Assembly (NCBI GenBank): GCA_045546275.1
Contig: JAZQCM010000044.1
Location: forward strand, 1 to 18,581
DNA from: RGIG1927 sp045546275
GTDB lineage: Bacteria > Bacillota > Clostridia > UMGS1883
Length of the DNA: 18,581 bases
Reading direction: 5' to 3'
The notes under the pieces are model-generated. The model made no database searches, had not been told where the DNA came from, and saw only the letters and a list, made by a program, of their open reading frames with translations. Below, one piece after another: positions 18,531 to 18,581 of this stretch (the first letter of the stretch is position 1; every line of letters begins with the position of its first letter). Position numbers and translations under genes: made by a program.

Positions 18531-18581
18531 TTGACAATTTGGTTTTTAAATGTTAATATACAAAAGCTGTCTGAAACAGCT
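18531..18581 (+). promoter_or_regulatory. Promoter and leader hairpin of a gene beyond the window
   Basis: TTGACA (18531-18536) and TAATAT (18554-18559) with a 17-bp spacer and an extended -10 TG (18551-18552). About 6 nt further on, AGCTGT (18565-18570) and ACAGCT (18576-18581) form an inverted repeat at the likely transcription start, an operator or 5' hairpin. The gene itself lies outside. Confidence 0.65.

Overview
The window looks like a chromosomal segment of a low-GC, spore-forming member of the Clostridia (Firmicutes), probably an uncultured gut or rumen lineage. The signs are near-consensus sigma-A promoters with 17-bp spacers, strong AGGAGG-type ribosome sites, a tRNA gene that encodes its CCA end, a cotJABC spore-coat operon, and palindromic intergenic repeats of a kind familiar from gut Clostridia. 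This placement is an inference; there is no 16S or other marker gene here.

Positions 1-11213 are a patchwork of short accessory cassettes, many with their own promoter and terminator. In order they are: a TipA-type MerR regulator that may make two proteins from one gene; a minus-strand pair of ribbon-helix-helix proteins, one being the antitoxin of a broken RelE module; a plus-strand run of SLOG-fold protein, topoisomerase-type zinc-ribbon protein and KAP P-loop NTPase; a DUF1878-like protein; cotJABC on the minus strand; a 43-residue membrane peptide; a VOC protein and a GNAT acetyltransferase; an XRE regulator fused to a superoxide-reductase-like domain; a FliB-like cysteine-cluster protein coupled to a one-domain EamA protein; an XRE-MNT/HEPN toxin-antitoxin operon behind a cluster of TTGCGT repeats; and two small phage-type membrane proteins that resemble a lysis cassette without an endolysin. 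Several gene remnants lie between them (a RelE toxin, a possible GyrI-like protein, and half of an XRE repressor), which suggests repeated gain and loss.

Positions 11340-16274 hold a complete branched-chain amino-acid ABC transporter operon (binding lipoprotein, LivH, LivM, LivG, LivF) behind a perfect consensus promoter and ahead of a strong terminator. Two competing RNA folds lie between the binding-protein gene and the first permease gene. From 16316 on come tRNA-Pro(GGG), a partial duplicate of its 3' half and terminator about 230 bp away, a GC-rich island and a palindromic repeat. An alanine/glycine:cation symporter gene of the AGCS family follows, and the window ends on a promoter for a gene outside it. 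The liv operon and the AGCS gene together suggest strong amino-acid uptake.

The best candidates for undescribed biology are the SLOG / zinc-ribbon / KAP cassette as a possible defence module, the XRE-fused MNT antitoxin with its operator array, and the possible leader-peptide attenuator ahead of the GNAT gene. A terminator-like hairpin inside the cotJC reading frame also deserves attention.
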